Source of the DNA: Myxococcus stipitatus
GTDB taxonomy: Bacteria; Myxococcota; Myxococcia; Myxococcales; Myxococcaceae
DNA: 64,000 bases
Direction of reading: 5' to 3'
Assembly (NCBI RefSeq): GCF_037414475.1
Contig: NZ_CP147913.1
Coordinates: 6,570,001-6,634,000, forward strand
The first letter of the stretch is position 1. Each line of letters opens with the position of its first letter. Positions 16,181 through 25,150 of this stretch are shown one piece after another. Under the pieces are notes generated by a model. The model did no database searches, had not been told where the DNA came from, and worked only from the letters and a program-made list of their open reading frames with translations. The translations under genes and the position numbers were made by a program.

Positions 16181-16700
16181 TCGGCGTGTGACTCAGGTGG
16201 ACTGTTCTCGGCACTCGTGTAGCCCCGCGATTGATTGAAGGGCGAGGAGCTGTCTGTCGGCAGTGCGGTGACTCGGGCGCGTCATATTCGGCGCTCATGT
16301 GGCCCCGCGATTGATTGAAGGGCGAGGAGCTGTCTGTCGGCAGTGCGGTGACTCGGGCGCGTCATATTCGGCGCTCGTGTGGCCCCGGCGTTGATTGAAG
16401 GGGGGGAGCTGCCTGTCGCCGGTGCGGTGACTCGGGCGCGTCATATTCGGCGCTCGTGTGGCCCCGGCGAGGGATGGACGGGCGATGAGCCGCCTATTGT
16501 CACAGCGTGACTCGGGTTCTCCGCGCCTGGTCTCAGAGGTGCCCTGTCGGTTGGTGGCCGCGATCACTACAGCCCATCGGCGGAGATGTGACTCGGACGT
16601 GTTGTACCCGGCGCGGCTAGAACCCCAGCGCTGGATGCACGTACGCGGAGCGACCTAGCGGCGGCGCGGGGAGTCGGGCTCGCTGTACTCGGCGTCGGTG
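16181..16700 (-). repeat. 80-base tandem repeat merging into the 3' end of tatA
   Basis: GTGACTCGGGCGCGTCATAT and its variants start at 16188, 16268, 16348, 16427, 16507 and 16588, with a seventh, divergent copy inside the tatA coding end near 16670. Spacings are 79-82 bases. Read on the minus strand the units encode GHTSAEYDAPESP, which parallels the TatA tail GSTDAEYSEPDSP. Units 2-4 are almost identical; the outer ones decay. There are no unique spacers, so it is not CRISPR. With the 69-base array it fills the whole interval between two convergent genes. Confidence 0.8.
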
Positions 16701-16882
16701 GAGCCCCGGCGGGAGTGTGGCAGCGACTTCGCGTCGACCAGGTCCTCGCCCTTGGAGGCCTTGCGGAACGAGTAGACGAACTTGCCCACCGCGTTGCCAA
16801 GCTGACCCATGCGGGCGGCCGAGAAGACCACCAGCAGGATGAAGCCGAGGACGATGATTTCTCCGAGGCCGAGGCCCAGCAT
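16655..16882 (-). CDS. tatA: Twin-arginine translocase subunit TatA/E
   Basis: 75 residues from ATG 16882. Glycine-rich N-terminus (MLGLGLGEIIVLGFILLVVF), a single membrane helix to about residue 22, then the hinge and amphipathic helix with AARMGQLGNAVGKFVYSFRK, which is diagnostic for TatA-type proteins. The tail (from about residue 45) is charged and coincides with a unit of the adjacent 80-base repeat. TatA oligomerises with TatC to export folded Tat substrates across the inner membrane. No tatC or tatB lies nearby. The longer frame upstream of 16882 is not needed. It diverges from the GDPD gene. Confidence 0.88.
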   Translation of the reverse strand: MLGLGLGEIIVLGFILLVVFSAARMGQLGNAVGKFVYSFRKASKGEDLVDAKSLPHSRRGSTDAEYSEPDSPRRR

Positions 16883-16992
16883 GAGGGCACAGTGCAGCAA
16901 AGGGGCGGGGGAGGCAAGCCGCGCGTCCACCCCTGGACGCCTGGATGCACTTCCGCTGCGCGAGAGGGCTCCTTCGGCGCACACTGGGCCCC

Positions 16993-17718
16993 ATGCTCCT
17001 GCTCGCCCACCGAGGTGCCTCCGCAGACGCCCCTGAGAACACCCTGGAAGCCTTCGCCGAGGCCGCCCGCCAGGGCGCTGATGGCGTCGAACTGGACGCC
17101 ATGGTCTGTGGCTCGGGGGAGGTGGTGGTCTGCCACGACGAGCGCTTGGAACGGCTGGCGCGCCTGCCCTGGGAGGTGCGCACCACGCCCTGGTGGAAGC
17201 TGCGCCAGGCCGATGTGGGCACGCCCCTCGGCTTCGCCCCGGCTCGAATCCCGCTGCTCGAGGAGGTGCTGGACGCCCTCCCGCCGCAGTTCATCATCAA
17301 CATCGAACTCAAGTGCGAGCGCTTCGATGACGACGGCCTCGCCCAGAAGGTCGCGGACCTGGTCCGACGCCGCGGGCTGTCCGAGCGCGTCGTCATCTCC
17401 AGCTTCAACCCGATGTGTCTCTTCCGGCTGCTCGCCGCCGCCCCTGAGCTGCGCCGGGGCTACCTCATCGACCCCGACCGCCGCTGGAGCGTCCAGGCGT
17501 ACGCGGTGAGCCCGCTCGTCTCGTCACACTCGGTGCACCCCTACCACGGGGACTGCACCCCGGAGCGCATCAGCGCCTGGCGCGCCGCCGGATTGCGAGT
17601 GGCCACTTGGACGGTGGACGACGCCACGCGAGCCCGAGAGCTCGAGCGGATGGGCGTCAGCTACCTCATCACCAACCGGCCCGGGGCGATGCGCGAGTCC
17701 TTGCGCGTCGTCGCCTAG
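16993..17718 (+). CDS. Glycerophosphodiester phosphodiesterase
   Basis: 241 residues from ATG 16993, so the protein opens directly with the catalytic MLLLAHRGASADAPENT. The GDPD metal and catalytic motifs are all present: HRG..xxxENT, GVELDAM and VCHDERL, with NIELKC in the barrel centre and TWTVDD near the end (the W-T-V-(D/N) motif). These TIM-barrel enzymes hydrolyse glycerophosphodiesters to glycerol 3-phosphate and alcohol. There is no signal peptide, so it is cytoplasmic (UgpQ-like). It is convergent with the outer membrane-type gene at 17735. Confidence 0.92.
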   Translation: MLLLAHRGASADAPENTLEAFAEAARQGADGVELDAMVCGSGEVVVCHDERLERLARLPWEVRTTPWWKLRQADVGTPLGFAPARIPLLEEVLDALPPQFIINIELKCERFDDDGLAQKVADLVRRRGLSERVVISSFNPMCLFRLLAAAPELRRGYLIDPDRRWSVQAYAVSPLVSSHSVHPYHGDCTPERISAWRAAGLRVATWTVDDATRARELERMGVSYLITNRPGAMRESLRVVA

Positions 17719-17734
17719 GCCCGCCGGAGGGACC

Positions 17735-18658
17735 TCAGAAATCCAGGCCGAGCGTCGTGTTGACGGCGAACACCGCGGGCAGGCCCCGGTCCTCCAACGC
17801 GTTGGGATTGTCCGAGCGCGGCGTCTCGACGCTGCCCGTGCGCGTCAGTGACAGCTCCGCGCCCAACTGCAGCACGCCGCCGATGAAGCGCACGCCGCCA
17901 TAGAGGCGCTGGTTCATGTTGTCGCCAAAGGACACCTTCTTGTAGCTGGCCGTGTCCTCCAGCGCCGCCCGCGAGTTGTTCGCGGTGGAGTCCTCGTAGC
18001 TGCGCGTCGGGTTGAAATCGAGGCGGTTCGTGGTGGCGCCGACGAAGCCCAGGTCCAGACCGCCGTAGGGCGTCAGCGTCACCATGCCGCCCAGCGGGAA
18101 CTGCTTGCCCACACCGATGTCCAGGCCCAGCACCGTCAGGTTCAGGTCTCGCGCGCCGAACAGCTTCGTCACGTGCCCACGCACGCCCACGTCCGGCAGC
18201 CACGTGAAGCCTTCGTTGGCGGCCCACTTCACCTCGCCCGTGGCCACCACCTGGCTGCTCTTCTCCACCCAGCCCACGCGCCCGCCCAGCTCCAGCGAGA
18301 AGGGCAGACCCTTGCGCACGTGAAGCGAGGGGATGAGCACCGTCGAGGGCTGCTCGGGATTCTCCGTGGGGATGCGCACGCTGTCGGGCAGCGACACCAC
18401 GGACAGCTCCGCGTTGACGGCCCACGCCGAGTGGCCCGTCGTCTCCGGGGGCATCAGGTTTGCCGAGGTGATGGCGGCGCCCATGACCCGCGCGAAGGCT
18501 TGGAAGTCCGCGTTGGCGGCGAAGTTCGTGGAAACCCCCGGCGTGTTGCTGGCCCTGGGGTTCCCGAAGTCGGCGATGCGCAGGTCATTGTCGTCCGCGT
18601 ACGCGGTCGCTCCAGAGACACCCACCGCCAGGGCGAACCACCGACTGAACGTCCGCAT
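17735..18658 (-). CDS. Outer-membrane beta-barrel-like protein, function unknown
   Basis: 307 residues from ATG 18658. A signal peptide (MRTFSRWFALAVGVSGATAYA) is followed by a segment of about 60 residues and then alternating short amphipathic strands with Gly/aromatic turns (for example FSLELGGRVGWVEKSS, KQFPLGGMVTLTPYGGLDLG). The C-terminus VFAVNTTLGLDF ends in a phenylalanine, as in many outer membrane barrels. No specific family recognised. Its expression is independent of the long protease gene upstream, since a terminator lies between them. Confidence 0.65.
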   Translation of the reverse strand: MRTFSRWFALAVGVSGATAYADDNDLRIADFGNPRASNTPGVSTNFAANADFQAFARVMGAAITSANLMPPETTGHSAWAVNAELSVVSLPDSVRIPTENPEQPSTVLIPSLHVRKGLPFSLELGGRVGWVEKSSQVVATGEVKWAANEGFTWLPDVGVRGHVTKLFGARDLNLTVLGLDIGVGKQFPLGGMVTLTPYGGLDLGFVGATTNRLDFNPTRSYEDSTANNSRAALEDTASYKKVSFGDNMNQRLYGGVRFIGGVLQLGAELSLTRTGSVETPRSDNPNALEDRGLPAVFAVNTTLGLDF

Positions 18659-18742
18659 TCGAGTCACCGCCTCCCGGGAACCCGCCGGCCGGGGGCACCC
18701 CACGGCGTCGGACGCTAACGCCTGCCTGCAAGGAGCGTCAAC

Positions 18743-18799
18743 AAAACGGGCGGTCCCCCCGAGGGGCTCCCTGGGAGACCCCGTCGGACGGACCGCCCG
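18743..18799 (-). terminator. Intrinsic terminator of the S41 protease gene
   Basis: A 10 bp perfect stem (CGGGCGGTCC at 18747-18756 with GGACCGCCCG at 18790-18799) encloses a smaller GC-rich hairpin. On the minus strand it is followed by GTTTTGT. It sits 27 bases after the stop of the protease gene, in the right orientation. Confidence 0.75.
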
Positions 18800-18825
18800 G
18801 ATTCAGCGGAGGTTGAAAACCGCGC

Positions 18826-21800
18826 TTACTGCGCCTGCGGCTTCGCCCCACCGGGCGCGGTGGGGGGGGAGACCTTCTGCGCCACCTCCGCCGGACGGCG
18901 GCGGATGACCAGCGTGCGGCGGCTGGCGAAGTCGGTGCTCTCGCGCGCCACCACCAGCACGTTGTTGTTGCCCTCCTTCAGCGCGAAGTCGGTGGAGAAC
19001 TTCAACGTGTTGGGCTCGCCGCCCTTGGGGTCCACGCCCTTGAAGAAGACCTTCTGGTCATTCACCAGCACGTAGACGTCCAACAGGCCGTTGGGGTCCG
19101 TCACCACGCCGGACAGGGTGAACTTGTCCCCGTTGGCGACCAGGCCGCCCGCGGCCGGGTTCACCTCCAGCTGGATGTCCGGCGGACGCCGGGTGGTCGT
19201 CCACGCCAGCTTGGGCGTGGAGGCCTTGCCCGCCTTCACCTCGCGAGCATCCTGCGCGCGCACGAAGGCGAAGCGGCCCTTCTCCAGCTCCACGCGGTAG
19301 AAGCCCTTGTTCGCGGCCTCCACTGGCAGCACCGTGGCGCCCGCGTTCACCCGGGCCACCGTGCGGCCATCCGCCACCGGCGAGCCCAGCAGCTCCGCCT
19401 TCTCCGTCAGGCGCACGTGGCCCTTCTTCGCGTCCAGCGTGGCCACCGCGGCGTCCGTCACCGGCAGCTCCATCTTCTCCATGACGAACTCCTCCAGCGG
19501 CTCGTCGATGATGGCCAGCTTCAGCGGGAAGGTGTCGCCCTTGTAGCCCTTCTTCACCTCCACCTGGAACCGCGCCGTCTTCGTCTCGCCCGGCTTGAGC
19601 TCGCCCAGCTTGAAGCGGCCCTTCTCGATGAAGATGTTCGCGTCGCCGCCATTCTTGATTTGCGTGAACGAGTCCAGCGCGACGCCGGTGCCCACGTTCG
19701 TCACGTCGAGCATCACCGCCACCGACTCGCCCCGCTGCACCACGCCGTCGCCGTTGCACGTGGCGCAGTCGTCGATGACCTGCCAGTTGAAGGCGAAGGA
19801 CGGACGCGGCAGCTCCACGAAGTTCAGCTCCGCCACCCGCGTCTCCGGCAGCGCGCCGTGGTCGTCGAAGAAGCGCAGCGTCACGTCGTCGCGGCGGCTG
19901 GTGAGGTCCTTGGGCAGCCGCACCTTCACCTTCCACGACTTCTTCTCACCCGGGTTCAGCGCGCCGAAGAGGAACTCGCGGCGGTCCAGGAAGGCGTTGT
20001 CGCTCTCGGTCCACGCACGCACGCGCTTGAGCGGCTCGGTGCCCTTGTTCTCCGCCGTCACCACCATCTCCAACATGTCCCCGGCGGCAATCTTCGCGTC
20101 CGGAGAAGGCGACAGCGTGGCGGCCAGCTGCACGCTCTTGGGCGTCGGGCCCGGGCTCCAGTCCACGCCCAGCGCGGCGATGGCGGCGTTGATGCGCGCC
20201 TCTTCCTCGCGGCGCTTCTGCTCGATGAAGCCCTTGCCCTGCTGCAGCTGCTGCTGACGGGTGGTGGCCGGCGCGCGCAACACGTAGTCGCGCGCGAACT
20301 GCACCTCGAAGTCCTCCTTGATTTCGTCCTGCGACTCCGCGTCGAGCTGGTCGTCCAGGTCCTCGCCCTGGCCCGCCGTGTCGAGCAGCGGGTCGTTCTC
20401 CCCGTGCTTCTTCTGCGGCTCGGCGTGCTTCTCCGTCGCCGCCGTCTTCGGCGCGGGCTTGGGCTCCTCCTTGGCGGCGGTGGCCAGCTTCTCCTGCTGC
20501 TTGGGGTCCACCTTCAGGTACTTGAGGCTCTCGCGCGGCTTCTCGCGGTCCAGCACGTCCTCGCGCTTCTTGGCCACCGTGGTCGAGTCCGGGTTGCCGA
20601 AGTGCTGGTCCAGGTCCGCCTCACCCATGGAGCGGCGCGACGCGAACACGTCCACGCGCTCGTCGGTGACGCGCGTGGGCACCAGCTGGATGTCCGGGAC
20701 GATGCCCACCTCCTGGATGGAGACGTCGCCGGGCGTCAGGTACTTGGCGATGGTCAGCTTCAGCGCGCTGTCATCCGGGAAGTCGTACAGCACCTGCACG
20801 CTGCCCTTGCCGAACGTCTGCCGCCCGATGATGACCGCGCGGTTGAGGTTCTTCAGCGCGCCCGCCACGATTTCCGACGCGGAGGCGCTGCCCGCGTTCA
20901 CCAGCACCGCGATGGGGTAGGTGTCCTCGCCCTCGGTGGGACGCGCGCGCTTCTCCTCGCGGAGCTTGTCCGACAGGCCCACCGTCGCGACGATGGTGCC
21001 GTTGGACAGGAACGTGTCGGACACCTGGATGGCCTGCTCCAGCAGACCGCCCGGGTTGCCGCGCAAATCCAACACCAGGCCCTTGAAGCCGCCCTTGGCG
21101 TCAGCCTGCTTGCGCAATTCGCCAAGCGCCGACTCCAAATCCCGCGTGGTGTTGCCCTGGAAGTTCTTCAGGCGGATGTAGCCCACGTTCCCGGAGAGCA
21201 TCTTGTGCTGCACGCTCTCGATGGAGATCATCGCGCGGGCCAGCGTCATCACGCGCGGCTTGTCCCAGCCGTCGCGCTCCACCGTAATCGTGATGCGGCT
21301 GTCCACCGGGCCGCGCAGCTTGGACACGGCCTCGTTGAGGTCCATGTTGACGGTGGACTCCTCGCCAATCTTCTTGATGCGGTCATCCTTCTGGATGCCG
21401 GCGCGGTGCGCGGGCGTCTTGGGCAGCACCTTGACGACGGTGAGGTTGCCCTCGCGCATCTGGATGACGAAGCCCAGGCCACCGAACTCGCCCTTGGTGG
21501 ACAGCTTCATCTCCCGGTACAGCTCCGGCCGCAGCAGCACCGAGTGCGGGTCCAGCGTGGACAGCATGCCGTTGACCGCCGCGTACTCGATGTCGCGCGT
21601 GTCCTCGATGGGGCGCATGTTCTTCGACAGGAAGTCGAACACGTCCTTGAGCGCGAAGGACATCTTCCACAGCGAGTCGACATGCCCGATGTCGAACTCA
21701 CGCGCCTTGCCGTTGACGTTGACGGACAGCTTGCCCGTCTCCGCGTTGCCGTCGACCAGGACGTCCGGGACGCTCTTCTCCACGTACTCCAGCGAGGAGA

Positions 21801-22068
21801 TCATCATCTCCTTGGGCTTGATGCGCTTGGGGTCGACGTAGTTCTCCTTCACGTAGAGGATGACCTTGGTCAGCACGCGAAGGCTGTTGAGGTCGTGAGG
21901 AGCCTTCTCGCCCTTGGCGGTGGGCAGGCTGCCGTCCCAGGTCCCCTGTCCCTGCCCGGCCTCGGCCGCACCCATCATCAGCGGTATCGGTGCGCGGTGG
22001 CTGCCCACGAGTGCCCAGGCACCGAGGAGCACGGCAACAGCGGTGATGCGGCGGAGAAAACGCGGCAT
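18826..22068 (-). CDS. S41 C-terminal processing peptidase with long Ig-like extension
   Basis: 1080 residues (ATG 22068; ATG 22077 also possible), over twice a usual CtpA. Order: signal peptide; helical N-domain; PDZ (FGGLGFVIQMREGNLTVVKV, about 195-270); S41 domain with catalytic Ser in SASASEIVAGAL (about 396) and Lys in GRQTFGKGSVQ (about 421); a charged Glu/Lys-rich linker (about 480-620); then about 430 residues of beta-rich extension. The extension has CARDB/NEW3-like units, a Cys pair with NGDGVVQRGE, an SH3-like segment and a final Ig-like unit. It is exported to periplasm or outer membrane. CTPs trim substrates at their C-termini, and the extension probably binds protein partners. 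It is a single-gene unit ending at an intrinsic terminator. Confidence 0.87.
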   Translation of the reverse strand: MPRFLRRITAVAVLLGAWALVGSHRAPIPLMMGAAEAGQGQGTWDGSLPTAKGEKAPHDLNSLRVLTKVILYVKENYVDPKRIKPKEMMISSLEYVEKSVPDVLVDGNAETGKLSVNVNGKAREFDIGHVDSLWKMSFALKDVFDFLSKNMRPIEDTRDIEYAAVNGMLSTLDPHSVLLRPELYREMKLSTKGEFGGLGFVIQMREGNLTVVKVLPKTPAHRAGIQKDDRIKKIGEESTVNMDLNEAVSKLRGPVDSRITITVERDGWDKPRVMTLARAMISIESVQHKMLSGNVGYIRLKNFQGNTTRDLESALGELRKQADAKGGFKGLVLDLRGNPGGLLEQAIQVSDTFLSNGTIVATVGLSDKLREEKRARPTEGEDTYPIAVLVNAGSASASEIVAGALKNLNRAVIIGRQTFGKGSVQVLYDFPDDSALKLTIAKYLTPGDVSIQEVGIVPDIQLVPTRVTDERVDVFASRRSMGEADLDQHFGNPDSTTVAKKREDVLDREKPRESLKYLKVDPKQQEKLATAAKEEPKPAPKTAATEKHAEPQKKHGENDPLLDTAGQGEDLDDQLDAESQDEIKEDFEVQFARDYVLRAPATTRQQQLQQGKGFIEQKRREEEARINAAIAALGVDWSPGPTPKSVQLAATLSPSPDAKIAAGDMLEMVVTAENKGTEPLKRVRAWTESDNAFLDRREFLFGALNPGEKKSWKVKVRLPKDLTSRRDDVTLRFFDDHGALPETRVAELNFVELPRPSFAFNWQVIDDCATCNGDGVVQRGESVAVMLDVTNVGTGVALDSFTQIKNGGDANIFIEKGRFKLGELKPGETKTARFQVEVKKGYKGDTFPLKLAIIDEPLEEFVMEKMELPVTDAAVATLDAKKGHVRLTEKAELLGSPVADGRTVARVNAGATVLPVEAANKGFYRVELEKGRFAFVRAQDAREVKAGKASTPKLAWTTTRRPPDIQLEVNPAAGGLVANGDKFTLSGVVTDPNGLLDVYVLVNDQKVFFKGVDPKGGEPNTLKFSTDFALKEGNNNVLVVARESTDFASRRTLVIRRRPAEVAQKVSPPTAPGGAKPQAQ

Positions 22069-22295
22069 GTGATTCATCCAAGCTGGAGCGCGTTGGAGCG
22101 CCCCGGGGTGTGGCGTGAAATGCCTAGAAAATCCGAACCTTTGAAACGGTAGCTGGGCATTGAAGCGGCCGGGCAAGCCTAATCACGGCCTCCTGGTGCT
22201 TCAAGGCGTCGACTCCCCGCTGAAGAGGCAGAACGTCCCTGGTGGGCACTGCGTTCCCGTCCAGGAGGGACCGACAGCCGGTGGTGGCGTTTATT

Positions 22296-23111
22296 TCAAG
22301 GCACCCCCCCTCGGCTGGCCGCTGGAGGAGGGGGCAGGACGTCCGCCTGGCGCAGCCCCCGGTAGAGCAGGGTGCCGGCGACGATGGCCACCGGGAGGAA
22401 GAAGGTGTTCAGGATGGGCAGCCACAAGAGGACATAGACGCCCGCTCCCAGGCCCAGGCAGAGGGCCCGGCGCTCGCGGAGCATCCGGCGGACCTCGGCG
22501 AAGGGGTACAGGTGGCGGGTCATGGGCGCGGCCAGGAACTCGCCGGCCATCCAGGTCATGGTCCACAGGCCGCCGAGCACCGTCCACAGGACACTCCCCA
22601 CCCCGGGTATCAGGTGCAGGGGCAACAGGAGCGTCAGCCCGGCGACAAGGAAGAAGAGCCGGGCCAGGGTGTGCGCCACGCCGGTGACGATGCCCCGCAT
22701 GAAGCCCGCGAGGGTGAAGCGCGGGCCCTCATCGCCTCCGCAGAGCGACTCGGTGACTTCGGAAAGGGGGTCCTGGAGGGGCGCGAGCAGGAGCGGGGGG
22801 ACGATGTTGGCGCCCACCACCCAGAGCACGAGCGAGGTGAGGACCAGGACGGTGTACCAGATGCCCCGGCCGTACCAGGATTCGGGGAGGGTCCAGAGTG
22901 AGCCCATCAGGCGTGGGGCGTGGTTCCACAGGAGCCAGGCCAGACCCACGAGGGCCACGGCCGTCACGGCGGCGCACAGGGCGGACAGGGCGAAGAGCCG
23001 GCGGGAGCGGAGGATGAGGCCGGAGGCCCGGCCAAGCAGTCCCAGGCCCTGGAAGAAATCGGACAGGCGGGCTTGGGGAGAGACAGTGGGGACGGGAGAA
23101 GAGGGGCTCAT
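22296..23111 (-). CDS. EI24/CysZ-like integral membrane protein
   Basis: 271 residues from ATG 23111. A short Ser/Pro-rich N-terminus and an amphipathic region (LSDFFQGLGLLGRASGLILR) precede four or more hydrophobic segments (about 40-65, 95-120, 160-195 and 225-260). A conserved-looking block NIVPPLLLAPLQDPLSEVTE lies between helices 2 and 3, which is characteristic of the EI24 domain family. Bacterial members include CysZ, a sulfate permease, but many are uncharacterised; no cys gene is near. It diverges from gshA with 61 bases between starts. Confidence 0.75.
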   Translation of the reverse strand: MSPSSPVPTVSPQARLSDFFQGLGLLGRASGLILRSRRLFALSALCAAVTAVALVGLAWLLWNHAPRLMGSLWTLPESWYGRGIWYTVLVLTSLVLWVVGANIVPPLLLAPLQDPLSEVTESLCGGDEGPRFTLAGFMRGIVTGVAHTLARLFFLVAGLTLLLPLHLIPGVGSVLWTVLGGLWTMTWMAGEFLAAPMTRHLYPFAEVRRMLRERRALCLGLGAGVYVLLWLPILNTFFLPVAIVAGTLLYRGLRQADVLPPPPAASRGGVP

Positions 23112-23156
23112 GGCGGGCGCGGTGCGCAAATCGAAAGCGGGTCCGAAGGTCCCCGT

Positions 23157-23162
23157 TATATA
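23157..23162 (+). promoter_or_regulatory. Candidate -10 element for gshA
   Basis: TATATA in an otherwise GC-rich 61-base divergent interval, 10 bases before the gshA ATG. If used, the transcript would be nearly leaderless; no clear -35 is visible. Confidence 0.25.
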
Positions 23163-23172
23163 GGGCGCGCAC

Positions 23173-24516
23173 ATGTCCCTCGACCTCAAGCGCGCTGCTT
23201 CCGAACCCATCACCTCCGTCGACACGCTGGTGGCGGGTTTCCGGTCCGCCGAGAAGCCTCATGGCGCACTGCGCCTGGGCCTGGAGCACGAAAAGCTCCT
23301 GTTTCCGGTCGGCGGTGACTCGCCTGTTCCCTATGAGGGCTCCTCGGGGGTGGGGGCGCTCTTGAGCCGGCTGGCCCCGGATGGCTACGTCCCGTTCCGC
23401 GAGACGCCGGAGTCCCCCGTCATCGCGCTCCAACAGGCCCAGGGCGCGGCGACCATCTCCCTGGAGCCGGGTGGACAGTTCGAGCTGTCCGGCAGCCCGT
23501 TCGTCACCGCGCGCGAGGCCCATGCGGAGAACCTGGCGCACCTGGCGCAGGTGAAGGCGGCGGCGGGGGAGCTGGGGCTGCGGCTGGTGACGTTGGGATA
23601 TCGCCTCACGGGCACGACGGCGTCGATGCCGTGGATGCCGAAGACGCGCTACCTGGTGATGCGGCGCACCCTGCCGGAGCGCGGCCGGCTGGCGCTCAAC
23701 ATGATGTTGATGACGGCCACGGGGCAGGTGTCGCTCGACTGGACGGATGAGGCGGACTGCGTGCGCAAGACGGTGGTGGTGGCGCGGCTGTCCCCCCTCA
23801 TGAACGCGCTGTACGCGAACAGCCCGTTGGTGGAGGGCAAGCCGTCCGGCTACCTGTCGTTCCGCAACCGCGTCTGGGATGAGGTGGACCCGACGCGCTG
23901 TGGGTACCTGCCCGCGTTCTTCGATGGCTCGTTCTCGTACCGCGCCTATGTCGAGTGGGCGATGGACGCGCCGCTGCTCTTCCTGCGGCGTCAGGGGCAG
24001 TACCTGCATCCGAAGCTCACGTTCCGGCAGTTGCTGCGGGACGGGTTCGAGGGACAGCCCGCGGACCTGGATGACTGGACGGACCACCTGTCCACGCTCT
24101 TCCCCGAGGTGCGGCTGAAGAAGGTCATCGAGGTGCGCGGCGCGGACTGCGGCAACGCGGGGATGACGGGCGCGTTGGCGGCGCTGTGGCGGGGCATCCT
24201 CTACGACACCACGGCGCTGGACGAGGCGGAGCGGCTCCTTCCGAAGCTGACGTACACGGAGCACCTGGCCTTCCACGACACCGCGCGCCGCGAGGGGTTG
24301 GAGGGGCGGCTGGGCTCGCAGGAGCTGTACCGGTTGGCGGAGGAGATGGTGGGGATTGCGCGGCGGGGCCTGCAGCGGTTGGACGCCGCGGATGCGCCGC
24401 TGTTGGACCCGTTGGCGGAGGTGGCGGCGTCGAAGCGCTCTCCGGCGGCGGTGTTGCTCGAGGCGTGGGCGAAGGACCCACGCCCCGAGACGGTGCTTCG
24501 CCTCACGACGGTGTGA
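23173..24516 (+). CDS. gshA: Glutamate-cysteine ligase, plant-type (GCS2 family)
   Basis: 447 residues, typical of the plant/alphaproteobacterial class. Family blocks are clear: LGLEHEKLLFP (residues about 36-46), ISLEPGGQFELSG (about 95-107), MPWMPKTRYLVMRR and LNMMLMTATGQVSLDW. The enzyme makes gamma-glutamylcysteine, the first step of glutathione synthesis, in the cytosol with ATP. No gshB adjoins it. It diverges from the EI24 gene and converges with the small barrel-like gene. Confidence 0.93.
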   Translation: MSLDLKRAASEPITSVDTLVAGFRSAEKPHGALRLGLEHEKLLFPVGGDSPVPYEGSSGVGALLSRLAPDGYVPFRETPESPVIALQQAQGAATISLEPGGQFELSGSPFVTAREAHAENLAHLAQVKAAAGELGLRLVTLGYRLTGTTASMPWMPKTRYLVMRRTLPERGRLALNMMLMTATGQVSLDWTDEADCVRKTVVVARLSPLMNALYANSPLVEGKPSGYLSFRNRVWDEVDPTRCGYLPAFFDGSFSYRAYVEWAMDAPLLFLRRQGQYLHPKLTFRQLLRDGFEGQPADLDDWTDHLSTLFPEVRLKKVIEVRGADCGNAGMTGALAALWRGILYDTTALDEAERLLPKLTYTEHLAFHDTARREGLEGRLGSQELYRLAEEMVGIARRGLQRLDAADAPLLDPLAEVAASKRSPAAVLLEAWAKDPRPETVLRLTTV

Positions 24517-24526
24517 GGCGGCGGCG

Positions 24527-25150
24527 CTAGAAGCGGGCGCCCAGGGTGAGCGTGCCGTTGAGGAGGCCGCCGTGGGCGTTCTCCGTCGTGCCCGGGCGGT
24601 TCACGATGTCCTCGCCGCCGATGAAGCTGTAGGAGCCTCGGATGCCCGCGTAGAAGTAGCCGAGGCGGTACTCTGCGCCGATGACGAGCGGGATTTCGGT
24701 GGTCCAGTCGTTGTTGTAGACGTGGTCGGCGCCGTCGGACGGGTTGAAGTAGCTGACGCCGAAGCCGGCGCCCACATAGGGCCGCCACTTCTCCTGGATG
24801 AGCGGCCCGGCCTTCACGAGCAGGCCCAGGTTGTTGCGCCACAGGGCTTCGCCTTCGTCGCGCACGCGTTGTTCCTTGATGGGCAGACGTTCGAGCTCAT
24901 AGCCGACCTCGAGGCCGACATACTTCCAGGGCATGGTCACCGCGCTGAAGCCCACGAGCCAGCCCAGTCCGATGTCGTCACCAAGCGCGCCCGTCAGACT
25001 GCCCATGCCGAGGTGAAAGTCGAAACCGAAGGCCGGGTCCTGCTTGATGCCGAGTCCCTTGGCGACATTCTGTGCTTCCACGGCGGCCGCAGCAGGAGTG
25101 GCCAGTCCCAGCGTCGCAGCGGCAACTCCTCCCACCATCAATCGTCGCAT
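24527..25150 (-). CDS. Outer-membrane beta-barrel-like protein
   Basis: 207 residues from ATG 25150, preceded by GGGAGGG at good spacing. The signal peptide (MRRLMVGGVAAATLGLATPAAAA) is followed by strands with alternating aromatic residues (WKYVGLEVGYELERL, WRPYVGAGFGVSYF, YRLGYFYAGIRGSYSF). The C-terminal strand ends LTLGARF, a standard barrel terminus. It probably folds as an 8-strand OmpW/OmpA-size barrel. No ligand or partner can be inferred. Confidence 0.75.
   Translation of the reverse strand: MRRLMVGGVAAATLGLATPAAAAVEAQNVAKGLGIKQDPAFGFDFHLGMGSLTGALGDDIGLGWLVGFSAVTMPWKYVGLEVGYELERLPIKEQRVRDEGEALWRNNLGLLVKAGPLIQEKWRPYVGAGFGVSYFNPSDGADHVYNNDWTTEIPLVIGAEYRLGYFYAGIRGSYSFIGGEDIVNRPGTTENAHGGLLNGTLTLGARF

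Noticed and set aside
16295..16567. Minus-strand frame in the 80-base array
   Set aside because: It resembles the TatA tail because the repeat does. There is no start signal or TatA body.
16181..16660. CRISPR array
   Set aside because: Units of about 80 bases are contiguous with no unique spacers of constant length, and there are no cas genes. It is an ordinary tandem array.
19417..22152. Long open frame (911 codons) antisense to the S41 protease
   Set aside because: GC-rich genes give long antisense frames. The minus-strand protein has catalytic motifs and domain structure; the plus-strand translation is Arg/His/Leu-rich low complexity.
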